Source: Polyporus tsugae (lineage: Eukaryota > Basidiomycota > Agaricomycetes > Polyporales > Polyporaceae). Taken from it: a stretch of DNA of 64,000 nt. This document shows, piece after piece, positions 24,575 to 36,553 of this stretch. Below the pieces are notes generated by a model. That model saw only the letters and a program-made list of their open reading frames with translations, was not told the origin of the DNA and did no database searches. Each line of letters opens with the position of its first letter. Position 1 is the stretch's first letter. The stretch is taken from contig JAHRBS010000008.1 of assembly GCA_024305745.1 (NCBI GenBank), positions 1,054,001-1,118,000 of the forward strand. Reading direction: 5' to 3'. A program made the translations under genes and the position numbers.

Positions 24575-25118
24575 TCCCCCTCTCGCGACAGCTGCCCTGC
24601 GCACTGACCTGGACTTGGAATAGAGCGCCGCGACGACCGGGGCGGACACGCTGCACTAGTTCTCTTTCATGGCGCGTGAACAACAGTGTGTTGACTTCTT
24701 GTCGATGTATGTTGTAATTATCTGTAGAACAAATTTGCAACGTTGTCGATGTCAAAGGTTTGAACGAGACGTACCTGGACTGATTGCCAGGCTCTATGTC
24801 CGTTGAGCGTGTTCAACAGCAACATTGTCACGGCTTCCACGGCGTCCCGTCGGCAGAGGGGAAGGTCTGTAAAATTTAGAGTTGCTGTTTGACCTTGAAA
24901 CGAAGGGCCCAACAGGCGTGCGGGAACAATCCACAGAATCCGGAAACAGAAGGAGAGGCGTACTGAGAGGCTTTGTCGCCAGCTTTGAGTTTGTTTGAAG
25001 CAGCTCATCTTCACCAGCGCAGGGACGAGACGCAAACTCCTCGGTCTCGCGAGCAAGTGCTGTGATTAGCCGAAACGTACATGTATACTGCAACCACTCA
25101 ACCAGTAGTCCCTCTAGC
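24575..25118. other. intergenic 3' region
   Basis: This is the 3' flank of the secreted peptide gene and of the convergent MRPS5 gene. A second intron in the peptide transcript (donor gtgcgt at about 24567) is conceivable but would bring an early stop. Nothing else is supported. Confidence 0.4.
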
Positions 25119-26189
25119 TCACGTATGGAGCGGCACAATCCTCCGTCCGCGGTCCCGCTCGATCTCCATCGCCGACCGCAACTCTCTGCCCTTCTCCATC
25201 GTCCGCCCACGCCTGCCAATGCCGTTGCCCATGAGGGTCGGCTCGCGGCCGGGCAGCAGCATGCGCACGATCGCCTTCATGACCTGGTACTGGTTCCTGC
25301 TCCCCCACACCTTCGCGCTCGCGTCCTTGATACCTGCGACCTTGAAGACCTCGTGGATGATCGGGTTGCACGCGAGCCCGAACCCGACGGGGCGCGGGCG
25401 GACGATGATGCGCGTCGCGCCGAACTTGCTCTCCATCTCCGTCCAGACGGTGCGGTCCTCGAACCGCTCCACGTAGTCCATGTTGCGCACCGCCTGCGGG
25501 AACGCCTTGCCGAGCGCGGTCGGGAAGTCGGGGCCCTTGCCCTCGCCGAGGCCGAGGAGGCCCCTGCCGTTGCCGACGGCAACGAGGATGGCATAGCGCT
25601 CGACCTTGCCCTTGCCCGTCTGCTGCTTGACGAAGCGGATGACGGACGCGCGGTAGAGCTTCTGGAGCTCGGAGGAGGGGAGGTGGAGGAACTTGATGGG
25701 CTTCATGGCGTCGGTTGAGCTCTCGACCTCGTCGACGACGACGGTCTCTTCGCGCTCACCCTCCTCGATCTCGCGCGCAATGCGGAAGATGGAGGGGTTG
25801 TTGCGGACGATGACGGTGTTGCCGTAAGGCGTGTGCCGGGAGGGCGGGAACGTCTTGCTCTCGTGGAGGTCGAGGAGCGCGTCGGGGGTCATGAGATTCG
25901 GGAAGTACTCGCTCTGTACCATCGCCTCCGCAAACTGCTCCTCCTGGGCTATTCGGCGGAGGTCGTCACCATTCGAGAGGGAGGTGGATGATTTTGTTGG
26001 CGTCGAGTAACGGCGAGAAGTAGAGACAGAGGGATGAAAGCGACAACATGTTTGTCGCGAGGACGCGGAGAAGACTAACCTCACGGCTTTTGAGCTTATC
26101 GCCATCGTGGGCGGCGAGGAGGAGGACGGAAGTGGTGGTGGACGTGGTGAACGTCGAGCTCGACGTCTTGCTGTCGCGTAGGCGCCCAT
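25119..26189 (-). CDS. MRPS5: mitochondrial small ribosomal subunit protein uS5m
   Basis: One long open frame, essentially intronless, for the mitochondrial homologue of bacterial S5. The start at 26187-26189 gives a 28-residue Arg/Pro/Ser-rich extension. The inner Met at 26105 begins MAISSKAVRLVFSASSRQT, a better mitochondrial presequence and perhaps the true start. The S5 N-terminal RNA-binding part is visible as VIRFVKQQTGKGKVERYAI and VAVGNGRGLLGLGEGKG. The C-terminal fold shows RIIVRPRPVGFGLACNPIIH, DASAKVWGSRNQYQVMKA and a basic tail ending RIVPLHT. It acts in mitoribosome decoding-centre assembly. It is divergent from the PITH-domain gene with only about 135 nt between starts. Confidence 0.92.
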   Translation of the reverse strand: MGAYATARRRARRSPRPPPLPSSSSPPTMAISSKAVRLVFSASSRQTCCRFHPSVSTSRRYSTPTKSSTSLSNGDDLRRIAQEEQFAEAMVQSEYFPNLMTPDALLDLHESKTFPPSRHTPYGNTVIVRNNPSIFRIAREIEEGEREETVVVDEVESSTDAMKPIKFLHLPSSELQKLYRASVIRFVKQQTGKGKVERYAILVAVGNGRGLLGLGEGKGPDFPTALGKAFPQAVRNMDYVERFEDRTVWTEMESKFGATRIIVRPRPVGFGLACNPIIHEVFKVAGIKDASAKVWGSRNQYQVMKAIVRMLLPGREPTLMGNGIGRRGRTMEKGRELRSAMEIERDRGRRIVPLHT

Positions 26190-26324
26190 GTTCCTGAATA
26201 GGACAGCGGGCCGCGCAAGCGGTGGCTGCTCGAGGACTCAGGCAAGTTGAAGCTGCGAGTCGAAGTTCGACTCCCTTTGACCCATACCACCACCTTCTCA
26301 CCTCTAACGAACGTCTCGCTGCGC

Positions 26325-27184
26325 CATGTCTCACGACGCCGACTCCGTGTCAGAGCAACTCGGGGAATTAGATCTGGGAAACCTATACAGATCGATAGAC
26401 AAACACAAGTGAGCCTGCGCATGTGCGTGCCGCCGATCTCAGAACGAACATCTCAAGTCAAGTGTCCACGGCTTGAACTTGACCGTTCCAGAGGATGCTC
26501 AGGCTCTGATCAAGCCGTGGGATGAGAGGGACGACACCTCCAAGTTCGCCGAGTCGGGCGTGGACGATCAGGTGCGTCGATTGTAAACCCTTGGACCACC
26601 GTGGATGTGGGGCTCAGCACACGCGCGCCGCCTCTGCAGATCATTATCCACGTCCCGTTCACGCATAATGTTCGGGTGCGTTCCGTGCTGCTGAAGTTAG
26701 GTGTGTTGAATATGTACTTGAGATGACGGTCCCCGCTGATCGCGATCCAGGCCGAGGAGAAGTGACCCCTCGACGAATGCGGATATATGCGAACCATCCG
26801 AACATCGTCGACTTCTCCGAAGCAGAAGACATCAGACCTCATCTCGACATCAGCCTCCTCGAGGGCGAGACTGGCGTCGCGGAATACCCTCTGCGTGCGG
26901 CCTCCTTCGCGAACATATACTCTCTGTCCTTGTTCTTCGTATGCGAATCACGTTTTATCCACCGTGTGATATTGAATAACGATAATACTCCTTTGTCCTC
27001 GCAGAGCGATGCCGTCGGCGGAGATTCCATACAGCTGTACTATCTCGGCTTCCGAGGGGACAGCCGTTCCCAGCGGAAGGACGGCACTCAGAAACTGGAG
27101 ATCCCAGCGCAAGTCGCTCCCGATGAGAAGCTCATAGACCGACTACAGGAGAAGTCTGGTGGCCAACAGACTACTGCCAGGTAG
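26325..27184 (+). CDS. PITH-domain protein (PITHD1-like)
   Basis: A five-exon gene. It starts MSHDADSVSEQLGELDLGNL and splices through AA|T into NVHGLNLTVPEDAQALIKPW. Further exons encode IIIHVPFTHNVRVRSVLLKL, then RGEVTPRRMRIYANHPNIVD, FSEAEDIRPHLDISL and finally AVGGDSIQLYYLGFRGDSR. All introns have GT..AG ends and keep phase. These are the core strands of the PITH domain, which binds the 26S proteasome in thioredoxin-like TXNL1 relatives; the thioredoxin part is absent here, as in PITHD1. The total length of about 210 residues is usual. It is cytosolic or nuclear and shares a short bidirectional promoter with MRPS5. Confidence 0.9.
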
Positions 27185-29038
27185 ATTGACCTGACCCGCC
27201 CTGTAATTCGCTCTAGTCCTATAAGGATTGCAACATGTAACCGTATCAGCAGACCCATGCTGTTGTTGCACGTTTGTCTTCATCCAGGCAAGATTGCCGT
27301 CGGGGTCATGGCCTCGTCTATCAAGCTCGGTGGTCAGTTGTGTGGACTTAATGCTCATGCTCCGGAGACCTGTACGGGAGGCACCGGATACAAGCTTGCC
27401 TTGATGGCTGGTTGCGTACATGAGTAAGTGAAAACTGTGTATAGTCGCATTCGACTTCTCGTTGACAGCTATCTCTCTCTCCGGCACGCCGTACGCTACT
27501 GCAAACACACGCATGCGACGATCGCATTGCATGGATCTACTGTGACACTTCACAGGTATTGAGATCTGGGAACAGGCAAACGACTCTGGGTGAGTGATCG
27601 GGCTTCCGTACACATCGATGTCGTGTTCATGGAAATGATGATCCGATACGTTTCAGCATGGCTTTGACCCCTCCCATATCGCTTTCTCTTCCGAGAAGCG
27701 GGACAAGCTCCTCTACTGCATTCTCCAACCCTCATCCTCTCCCCTGTCCCTTCCTTGAACGGCAGCCGCGGTGAAAGCGCCAGCGTTTTACCCTCGGGCC
27801 GGGTGCTCTGCTCATACTGCAGCTGTGGGACGAAGGTTCACGAATCCTGTCGCCACCATGCTCCGCACCCCTTCGATTCCGATCACGGACTGCTCTCGAT
27901 GTATCGCAGTCGACTTCGAGTGAGCAGCGTTCCTCGGCCTTCTCATTCACTAAGCTCCACACGCTTCTCGCGCGCTCCAACCGCACAAAGACGAACTCCG
28001 AATCGGACGCGGTAGAAGGGTCGGAACCGGAGTGGGCCTATGACCGCTGAATAGCAAGATTGGGCGCTGAACGGAGCACGACATATAGTAACTTACCAAT
28101 CGAACGTGTCGACCCCGGACCCATGAGGCATCCGGTTTGGTGAACCTCCGTTCAGCCCCCGGCACGCGCTCCTGCGGCTTGACCGGGATGCAAGAGAGGC
28201 CGAAATGCTGGCTTTCCATCTGAACCCTTTCCCTCGGCATTCCGTCTCTACCGTAATTATAACGCTCTGATTCTAGGTTGCGAGCTGGTTCGTGCGCGCT
28301 GCTTCCGTGCCTCGCGCGATGTATCGTGAACTGCGGGCGGCGAGTTCTGTGACGAGTGCTGTACGACTATATCCACCGGCCCTTGTGAGCAATTCTATAA
28401 TACACACGCCGCTCAAATCGACGCCCCTAAACCTCCTGTTGTCGCCAGTGGCACACCGTCACACTCACTACAGAACGCAGTCGGGCAGATAGAAGACAGA
28501 TGAGTGTGATTGCGGGTGGGCATATGTGTGGCATAAGGCATACAAATGAGAGTAGGGGTGGTGCATACACGAGGGGGTACCGGTGGTGACCGCTAGGGAC
28601 GACACTACAGTAGAGGAAACTGTAGTAAGAGTAATACAAACGCTGCTGCGAGACAGACCCAGTCCGAGGTCCCGAGCCGTTCTGCGAGCTATGAAGGTAC
28701 GCGGTTCTACCGAGATAAAGATATGAAAACAAAAATGTACAGCTTTTGGTACACGACGAAGACAGGGCGAAATGACGATACCGAGGATGATACACCAGAT
28801 ACCTGCAGGATGTAAGATAGGGAAAGAAATGCTGTGGTATGTTGAATGCAATCATAACAGGTCGTAAGTGATGCAAATGCACGATGCGAGAATGCAGGGA
28901 ACCGATGCTGATGCTGTGGATGGATGTGTATGCGATGAGTGAGATGCGAGAAGAACGAAAATGCGAGACCAATACAGATAATAAGTTACCGATAGCACAA
29001 ACGCAGACTCATGACCACCATCGCGACACACCAGATAG
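27185..29038. other. intergenic, no gene recognised
   Basis: About 1.85 kb separates the PITH gene and the kinase 3' end. Short frames on both strands show no motif. The part next to 29039 is presumably kinase 3' UTR. Confidence 0.4.
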
Positions 29039-31455
29039 TCACGACGACGGCAACGCGCCGGTAACCCGCGAGAGCCAGTCGCGTGCCGACCGGAGCCGCT
29101 TGCGCCGCGGGCGCGCGTCCTCCGTCAACGTCGAGTGCGTCGGGTGCGTGCTCTCCTTTTCCACAGTCCCGCCCACGCGGACGTGCGTCGGCTGCACCGC
29201 AGCACTGGGGGCCAGGCAACGGTATGGTTGGGGCTGGGGAGATCCACTCGTCGACACTGAGATCACCCAGTTCGCGAACGCTTCGGGGGCGGACTCCGTC
29301 TGCCGCGTCTGACCGCGTCCACGGCCAGGGGAGCGCGAGCGGCGCCGCAAAGGGGACATCGAACGACGGGGGAATGCGAGGCGAATGGGGCGGAAGAAGC
29401 TTGCGGCGCGCGGCTTGCGGTGCGCGGGGGACTCGGGGCGCGACTGGGAGAGCTTCTCCGGGAGCGAGTGTGGCGAGGAGGGCGCGGCGGACGGCCCGAA
29501 GGAGAAGGCGGGCCATGCGACAGGCTCGCGCGGCGATGGTTGTCGCGATGGCGCTGGCGTCGCGTGGACTGTAAAAAACGAGAACGCGGTGTTGTTGGTC
29601 GTGGAGGTGGTCGTGGTGGCGGGGGTAATGTGGGGGTTGAACCAGGAACGGATCTGCCTCCAGCTGTACTCGGACTGCGCGTCATCGTCGATGTGGTGCT
29701 CGTGGTTCGCACCGTGGTCGAGTCCAAGGACGGGAGACTCGGGGCGCGCAGAGGGGAGCGAGTCGTACGCGTCGATCTCGGGGAGCTCCTCCTCGTCCAT
29801 GTCGTGGTCCTCGGTCGCGGTTGCGGGCGTGATGATCATGCCGAAGTCGTCGTGCGAGTCACCGTATGGAGACGGCTTCGCGGTTGCGATGAGCGGAGAG
29901 TACATGTAGCCGTCCCAGTTCGACTCCAAGGCGGTGTCAAGAGCCGTGTGCATTGACGACTCCGTCGCAGACAGCATCGTGACGCTGTTGTCGTAGTACT
30001 CGGGCCGGTGCGTCTCCGTGTCGACAGTGAGAACGAGCTTCGGACGCCCTGCGCGACTCTCGCCCCACGTGCTGCCACCGTGCGGGGTCACCGGTGGTGA
30101 CGGGATCGAGGGCGAGGAAGACAGAACAGAGTACGTGGAGGCCGGGCTTTGTCCGGGGGTCTGGAGGGCCTCGAATAGCTTCGTTGTAGTATAAAGGGAC
30201 GCGGTGTCGGGACTGGGGGACATGGAGCGAGAGTAGGAAGAGGCGGCAGCACCGTCCTCGGGGCGGCGAGGGTCGAAGGAGGCGGTCCAGGAGGCGGCCC
30301 CCTTGGCGTGGAGCGAGCCGTCGCGGGCGAAGACCATCTCGGAATCGGAGCCGTCGCTCCAGGCGGAGGCGAAGTCCTCATGGGGCTCCTGCTGCTCTGG
30401 AAGATCCTGGGGCTCAGGCTCTGCCTCGGCGGAGGAGTCGCTGTCAGGATCAACGTTGAGGCCGGCCTCCCAGGGACACCGCGCCATGGAGTCCTCGAAG
30501 ATCACGTCGGGCGAATAGAAGTTGTCGATCGACTTGAACGCGAGACGCATCTCGCGCAGCGTGATACGCCTGCGCCAATCGACCTCTAGCGTGCGCACGA
30601 GCAAGAGGTTGACCTCCTCCGAGATCGGGAGGACGGTGGGAAGGAAGCGGTGCGGGTCCTTGAGGTACGCCTGGAAGGTGCAGTCGTCCGCTGAGGCCGA
30701 CTTCCACGGGTTGCGGCCCGTGATGAGGTTGAGAAGAATGATTCCCAGCGACCAGACGTCGTTAAATAGAGGCGAGTAGCTCCGCGTGGGTGCGAAGTAG
30801 CCGCCTTGACATTCTACAGCGTCTTGTCAGCGGGAAGTCAGCGAGCAGACGCAAGAGAAGACGCACCTGGGCTCATGTGGTAGACACTGCCGGTGCGGAA
30901 CTCGGTGCTCATGCGCTCCGTAGTCGCGAGCCCAAAGTCGGTGATCGCGAGGCGCAGGCCGTTCTCGAAACAGAGGACGTTCTCGGGCTTCAAGTCGCGA
31001 TGATAAATATTGAGGGAGTGGCAGTACTCAACCGCGTCGAGCAGCTGAAGAAAGACCTCCTTAATAAGGGCGTTATTGCCAAGATAACGCCGCTGGTGGA
31101 GGATCTGCGTGAAAAGGTCGCCGTCTGGGCAGTAGTCCATGACGATGAAGGTATACTGATAGTCCTCGATGACGCGGTGAAGCGTCACGACGTTCGGGTG
31201 GCCGGATGCAAGCTGGTGGAGGGTGATCTCGCGCATGTGCAGTTGGCGCTGGCGGGTGGCGGAGCGCTTGTTAGAATGGGGGAGACACTTGACGGCGTAC
31301 GATGTCGGATTTGACGAGAAGGTGTCGACCGCACGATAGACGATGCCGTAGCCACCGTAGCCAAGAATCTCGACGAGCTGCAGCGCACCATTGTCGATGT
31401 AGGTGCCGATCGCCGGTGGCGTGGGCGAAGCGGGGGATTGTGGTGAGGGGACCAT
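29039..31455 (-). CDS. Ran1/Ksp1-type serine/threonine protein kinase
   Basis: The kinase domain opens soon after the start: a glycine loop GYGGYGIVYRAVD, the lysine in YAVKCLPH, the catalytic loop HRDLKPENVL, DFGLAT and an activation segment SPECQGG created by splicing a 53-nt intron at 30814-30866. The C-lobe shows FNDVWSLGIILLNLITGRNP and ends near 30520. The remaining roughly 500 residues are a disordered Ser/Pro/Glu-rich tail, with an acidic stretch and a basic C-terminus (RRKRLRSARDWLSRVTGALP). All catalytic residues are intact. The architecture fits fungal Ran1/Sks1/Ksp1 kinases, which link nutrient state to growth or sexual development. The start is taken at 31453-31455; an in-frame Met at 31518 is also possible. 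Confidence 0.9.
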
Positions 31456-31574
31456 GGTGGCCAGAGAGAAGGGGGATGGCGAGGGTGAGGGGAAGCGGAA
31501 GAGCGTGTATGCTCGCAAAGAGCTCGCAGAGCGTCGAGAGGACCCAGTGTAAATGAGAACGGGGGTCGGGAGGC

Positions 31575-31587
31575 TTTAAGTATAAAC
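31575..31587 (-). promoter_or_regulatory. TATA-like box of the kinase gene
   Basis: Read on the minus strand this is TTTATACTTAAAG, about 120-130 nt upstream of the chosen start. That placement supports the start at 31455 or 31518. Confidence 0.35.
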
Positions 31588-34500
31588 CTGGCAGAACGTG
31601 ACAAAGGGCTGGCTCGGGCGTGTCCGCCATGAGGCACGAGTGATCGCCTGCACGGAGGCAGGCGAGCCTGCCCGATTGAAGTGGGAAAAGGGAAGCGGCC
31701 TCAAGTCCGAAGTTCGAAGATACGGGCTGGTGATCCTGCCCTTCTCGGTGTTCTTGCCGCACAACGCAGAGCGCTGCATAATGAACGGCGGGTCACAACG
31801 TGCGATCGATACGTCTCTGCAGACCATCGCCCAGCAAGAGCGAGGCCGCCAAAGTTACAGGTAACCCGTTGCACTATAGCGAAGGCTGTACAAGACAATT
31901 CAGGGTGCGTATCCATGAATATATGTAAGAAAGGCGTACTGAGAGGACAACAGCAGCAGACAAGTACAGCGGAGGGAACAGTAATCTCGGTTGTTGCAGA
32001 CGCGCCCGTTTCCAGACAGATCTGATCGCCGCAAGCTCACACGCGTCGGTCCGCATCGGCGCTTCCTGTACAGCATTCCTCGACGGTCGACCTCCGCACA
32101 ACGGTTCGCAATCCCGGCCTGTGATTTTGGGGCTCGACGCCCATTCACGACTCGGGGTGCAACGAAGTCCAAGGTACCGCACCGCCATTTGTAAGCCAGG
32201 AGCGTCGTGGAACAGTGTCGAACCCCAAGAGGGTGAGTACAGTAATAGCACCCTCACCCGATATGTTCTCGGCGAGTCTGGGCATGGTGTGATACTGCAG
32301 GTCACCGCAGCCGTCTGACACTTGAAAATAAAGTGAGAAAAAGGTTAATGTTCCAATGTGTGGCTCGGCAGACAAATTTGATGGGCAGCGCAAAATCGTC
32401 ACCTACTTACTTTCTTGGTACCAACAGGGAAGGTCGCAAAGGCTGCAGTTGGTGACGTAGCCGGAATATGAGCGCTAGCGTCAAGAGGGATCAACGTTGG
32501 GGGTGTCCATACCTTGTTCCGTGTCGTGCGTATCTAATAAGTCTCGCAACACCATGTATACGAGTAAACGACACATCCGATCGGTAGTATGAACGTCCAC
32601 CTTGAGCTTCTGTTCCACGCAATAACTTCACCGACGTCGCCAATCTCTCTCAGGCACGTAATACCGCGCAGGAGCATTGGTAACCAGACGATTATTCCTG
32701 CTGGGCCTTGTTCATACTCGTGGAGGTTCTTGTGCCCGCGGCGAGGGTGATCCTCGCCCTCTGCGCAATATCGCCCCCGTCAGGGTCTCGCGTCGCTAAA
32801 ACGAGTAAGCACAAGGGTGCTCGCGCGCTGCGAAGTTAATATCCGGTGAGCGCCCCTGATGTGCGTGGTTATGGCTTGCACTATCGACTGCAATGTGAGT
32901 TTGTCAGAGGACGCACGGCGCGCGGTGTGTCAACGTACAAGTTTATCCACAGAACGTTCCTGAACCCAGCACAGGGCCCGTGCCGATAGCTAGTGCTATA
33001 GCGCTGCATCGGATTCGTATCGCACCAAAGAGCAAGGTGTCCGGTCCATGTCGCCGCCTTGAGAACAGGTTCAAGGTCCGAGGTTTTGAACTTTCAACAC
33101 CGGCTCAATCCTCGTCGCGCGATCATGAGAAGACGAAGGCCTGCAGACACGAACGATAAGCCAACGTCTTGACGGGCTTAGGCAATGCACGTTCAGCAAG
33201 CCATGCTTACCGGCATTCTAGCATTCTAGGAAGCATCCTTGTCGAGGATGCGTGTGTATCGACTGGCTACCAGTGGTGAGTGGTGCCGCGATACCGGTAG
33301 CCCGATCGCCGCGATGTCGTCGTGGAGTGAGGAGTCGTGTGACGGCTTGTGGTGGCCTGTGTTACGCGTGGATCGTTTTGGCAGTTCATGACCGAAAATG
33401 GCGCACGCGTCCCGATTTCCGAGGAGGCTTGCTAGTGGACATTTCATGCATTGGCGACCTCTACGGATCTGAAGCGCAGATAGTTGGACGTGCCGGTGGA
33501 TAATGAAAGTCACAGGGCCCTGCAGTGAGAATCCATCTGTCCCTATGTCAGGTCACTGGACAGACGGCGAAATGGGGGATCCGGACAGGCCCTCGAAAGA
33601 GAAGACGCACCCGGTTGACCTCGGGATTGCCTTCAATGCATGTCGCCGGTAGGCGCCTCGTTTTTGAGCCCTCGTTGCGCGCCGATGTCCGGCTTCGGGC
33701 GCATCGAGTTTGAATGTTGCATGCAAGATCCAGACCCTTGCACTGGATATGGGATGGCAACGGGTCAGCGTGGATCGAGCAGGGAGTGTCAGATTTATTT
33801 AGAGAGAGGGACATTGCTTACTACTTCAAGACCACGCATGTCGCGCGCGGCGGGGGACGCGCGCAGCCTGCACGCCCCTACCTTGCGTGATAGTAAACGT
33901 GCGGTGGGTGTGCTGTTACATGCTTGTGCTGCTTACTTGTACGGGGTTCCCCAGTCGAGATGTCAAGGAGGGCGTTTGGGGCGGCGCGATTCAACTTGAA
34001 ACTGTAAGACATCCGAGTCCGAGACATGACAGTATGGATGAACGCACTACGAATGCTTGGACATGTGTATGTCTCTACAGTCAAATTGTGCAGCAACCTG
34101 CTGGTAGAGGGGCCTCGGGTTGTGACCATCTTATCCCACTAGTAGTAGTAGAGGTGAGCCAAATATTGGACGCCGTAAAACTAGGGAGACGAAAATATTG
34201 CTTACGGCATGCATATATGCAGCGGGGATGATCACTATCATGCGTATAGCTACAGTTTCGCACAGAAGAGGGGAGACAGGACCACATATGTCCTGGGGCT
34301 GTTGAACAAGACGAGAGAGTGGAGACTCGGAGCAGGTGGAGAGAGATGGCCGAGCGACGCGACTGGAGCTCGACGCGGTTCACAGACGCGACACATTTCC
34401 GCACGTGACGCGGGTGAATGCCGAGGCATCGTCAGTTCCCCGTTATCAAGTTTGCAGCACCTCCAGTGCAAGCTACTTAGTGGCAACTTCCAGTCTATAC

Positions 34501-34590
34501 GCCGAATGAACTCTTGAGTGTCCGAAGGTCAACGAGCTTCGTCAACATCCGCCACCTCCGGGCAGCACGATCGACTCGCCCTCGATCACC
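31588..34590. other. 3 kb gene-poor stretch
   Basis: No frame here has a domain, signal peptide or credible splicing. A small hairpin (7-bp arms around ACGGA) lies near 31650, and another (GCATCCT/AGGATGC) near 33235. It may be decayed sequence or long regulatory space; I see no terminal repeats. Confidence 0.4.
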
Positions 34591-35852
34591 ATGCGGTCTC
34601 TCCCTTCTCTGCGTTCTAGCCTCCACGCCAGCTTCAAGCCAGCTCCACGCTCTCTCTGGCTTCGCGCTCGCTATGTGTCTACCACCTCACAACGGCAGTC
34701 AGATCAGCTTTCCGCTTCTCCCAGCGAGGCTGCCCCTGGTCAGTCAAAAGGGAAGGAGAAGGAGACCGCATCAGCAACGGATGCGTCCCCAGCTGTCGCG
34801 CAAGATGAGCTACCCCTGCTGCAGCGCCCGCTGGGAGTGGGGGAGAAGCCGAAGGCGAGGACGAAGACATGGTCAGACACGAAGGAGAAGTTCATGGATC
34901 AGGATAGGCGCATGGAGGAGCGAACACACTTGTGCGTTATCTGCGTTCTCCGTACTCCTGTCCAAGCCTGACTGAAGGTTGTGCCGCAGGGCGCGGGAGG
35001 CAATGCGCGGGCAATTTGCTGACCTGAACGCGACGCGGAAACATGGGGGCAAGACGTGGATCGCGCCTAAGGTTATGATTCGGGAAGACGTGAGTCCTCG
35101 TTAGGATGTTGCGTGGGCCGTTCTCTCCCGCGGCACGCTCCGTGAGTGCACAAGCTGAGTCGGGTTTGACCAGAGAGCCCTCTATTTCCCAGATATACAC
35201 GGTATATCGCTAGCGGGCGGCGAAGAAAAGGTGCATACGACGAACATTCTCGATGGAAAGGTTTCTGTTGTGACACTCTTAACGACGAGGATATCGGAGG
35301 TGCGCATATACGTTGTCATTCTGATAGATGCGAGAAGTTGAGGCTTTCTGGTGTGCAGATTCAAACAGCCCAGTTCGTGGAACCCACCCAAGAAGCGTTC
35401 GGCTCGAATCCGCTCTTCCAGCTCGTACAGATCAACCTGCAGGATAACCTCGTGAAGTCGTGGCTGGTCTCCCTCTTTCAGTCAGGCATCCGGAAGCAGG
35501 TTCCCGAACAACTGTGGCCGACGTACATGATCTCCAACCAGAAGATGGAGTGCGTTTTCCATTCCGTGCATTTGTTGTGTCGCGTTGTCGACCTAAGTCA
35601 TTGTTGTTCTCCCCCAGGTACCTTCGTGAGCCGTTGGGAATTGGGAACAGGCATGTCGGCTACGTCTACCTCGTTGACACGAACAAGAAAATCCGCTGGG
35701 CGGCGTGCGCAGATCCCAAGTCGGAAGAGGTAGCCGCGTTAACAACATGCACGAAGGTCCTATTAGACAGGCTGGCGAAGCAAAAAGATCCTGCAGCTCC
35801 CACGATGGAGTCTTCGTCATCCATCCCGGCGGTAGAACAACAACAATCATAG
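34591..35852 (+). CDS. ATP10: mitochondrial ATPase assembly factor Atp10
   Basis: A five-exon gene. The N-terminus MRSLPSLRSSLHASFKPAPR is a mitochondrial presequence. A low-complexity linker precedes DQDRRMEERTHLAREAMRGQ across intron 1. The conserved domain follows: GKTWIAPKVMIREDRALYFP, a VSVVTLLTTRISE strand, NPLFQLVQINLQDNLVKSWL, then GNRHVGYVYLVDTNKKIRWA and ACADPKSEEVAALTTCTKVL. These are hallmarks of the ATP10 family (Pfam ATP10). Atp10 in the inner membrane/matrix helps incorporate subunit 6 into the Fo sector of ATP synthase. Introns are at about 34932, 35092, 35299 and 35549. A Ser/Gln-rich tail ends the protein. The length of about 310 residues is normal. Confidence 0.9.
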
Positions 35853-36553
35853 CGATTGATTGCATGGAATTCGCGGTGTCCCCCAACCACCAACGCCCGC
35901 GTTCACTTCCGGTTTTATTGCTGTCAGGATGTCGCTGCTTGACATACCCCCCTACCACCCCTTTCCGTAGTATATTGCTTAATGTACTTATGTGCTCCCC
36001 CTGCATTAGAGACGTCAGGACATATAGAGTGGTACACTACAGCTTGGAGTTCTTGCAGTATCACGGAAGAGCGATAACCTCAAGTACGGAATCTAAAGAT
36101 ACTTCTCGATTACATACCGCATATCATTATCATAGGTCGGAACGTTCCACGCGCGTCAACGAATTAGATGCCAATGCGAGAGCGTTCGGGCCTGCCTGCC
36201 ACCCTCCTCCACAGGAGCGACGACCCGCTCTTCCTGCGCCCCCCATTGCCAACCATTCATCGGTCTCGCACTCACGCCTAGACTCGACTCTACGTGCCTA
36301 AGCTACCTTGACGGCCTAATTGACCCTTTCTTGTCCCCGTCTTATTCGCTCGCTCTCTCGGCACTGGACTAATCGCTTGCTATACGCTCTACGTCACTGT
36401 CCGCGCCCACGGAGTTCTATTTGCGCACACCGGCCACGTATCTCGTCCTCATTTTTGCGCCGAAGCCCCTCATATCTTAAGCGTACTTGACTCTCCTCAC
36501 GAATCTGGGCCACACTCTTTCCTCCGGCCTATCACACAGGAAGCATCGGCAGG
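35853..36553. other. intergenic
   Basis: This stretch holds the ATP10 3' flank and the promoter of the glycosyltransferase gene, with a pyrimidine-rich leader (36300-36540). No gene is supported. Confidence 0.45.

Noticed and set aside
29420..29956. Plus-strand frames inside the kinase tail
   Set aside because: They are shadows of the Ser/Pro-rich kinase C-terminus on the minus strand.
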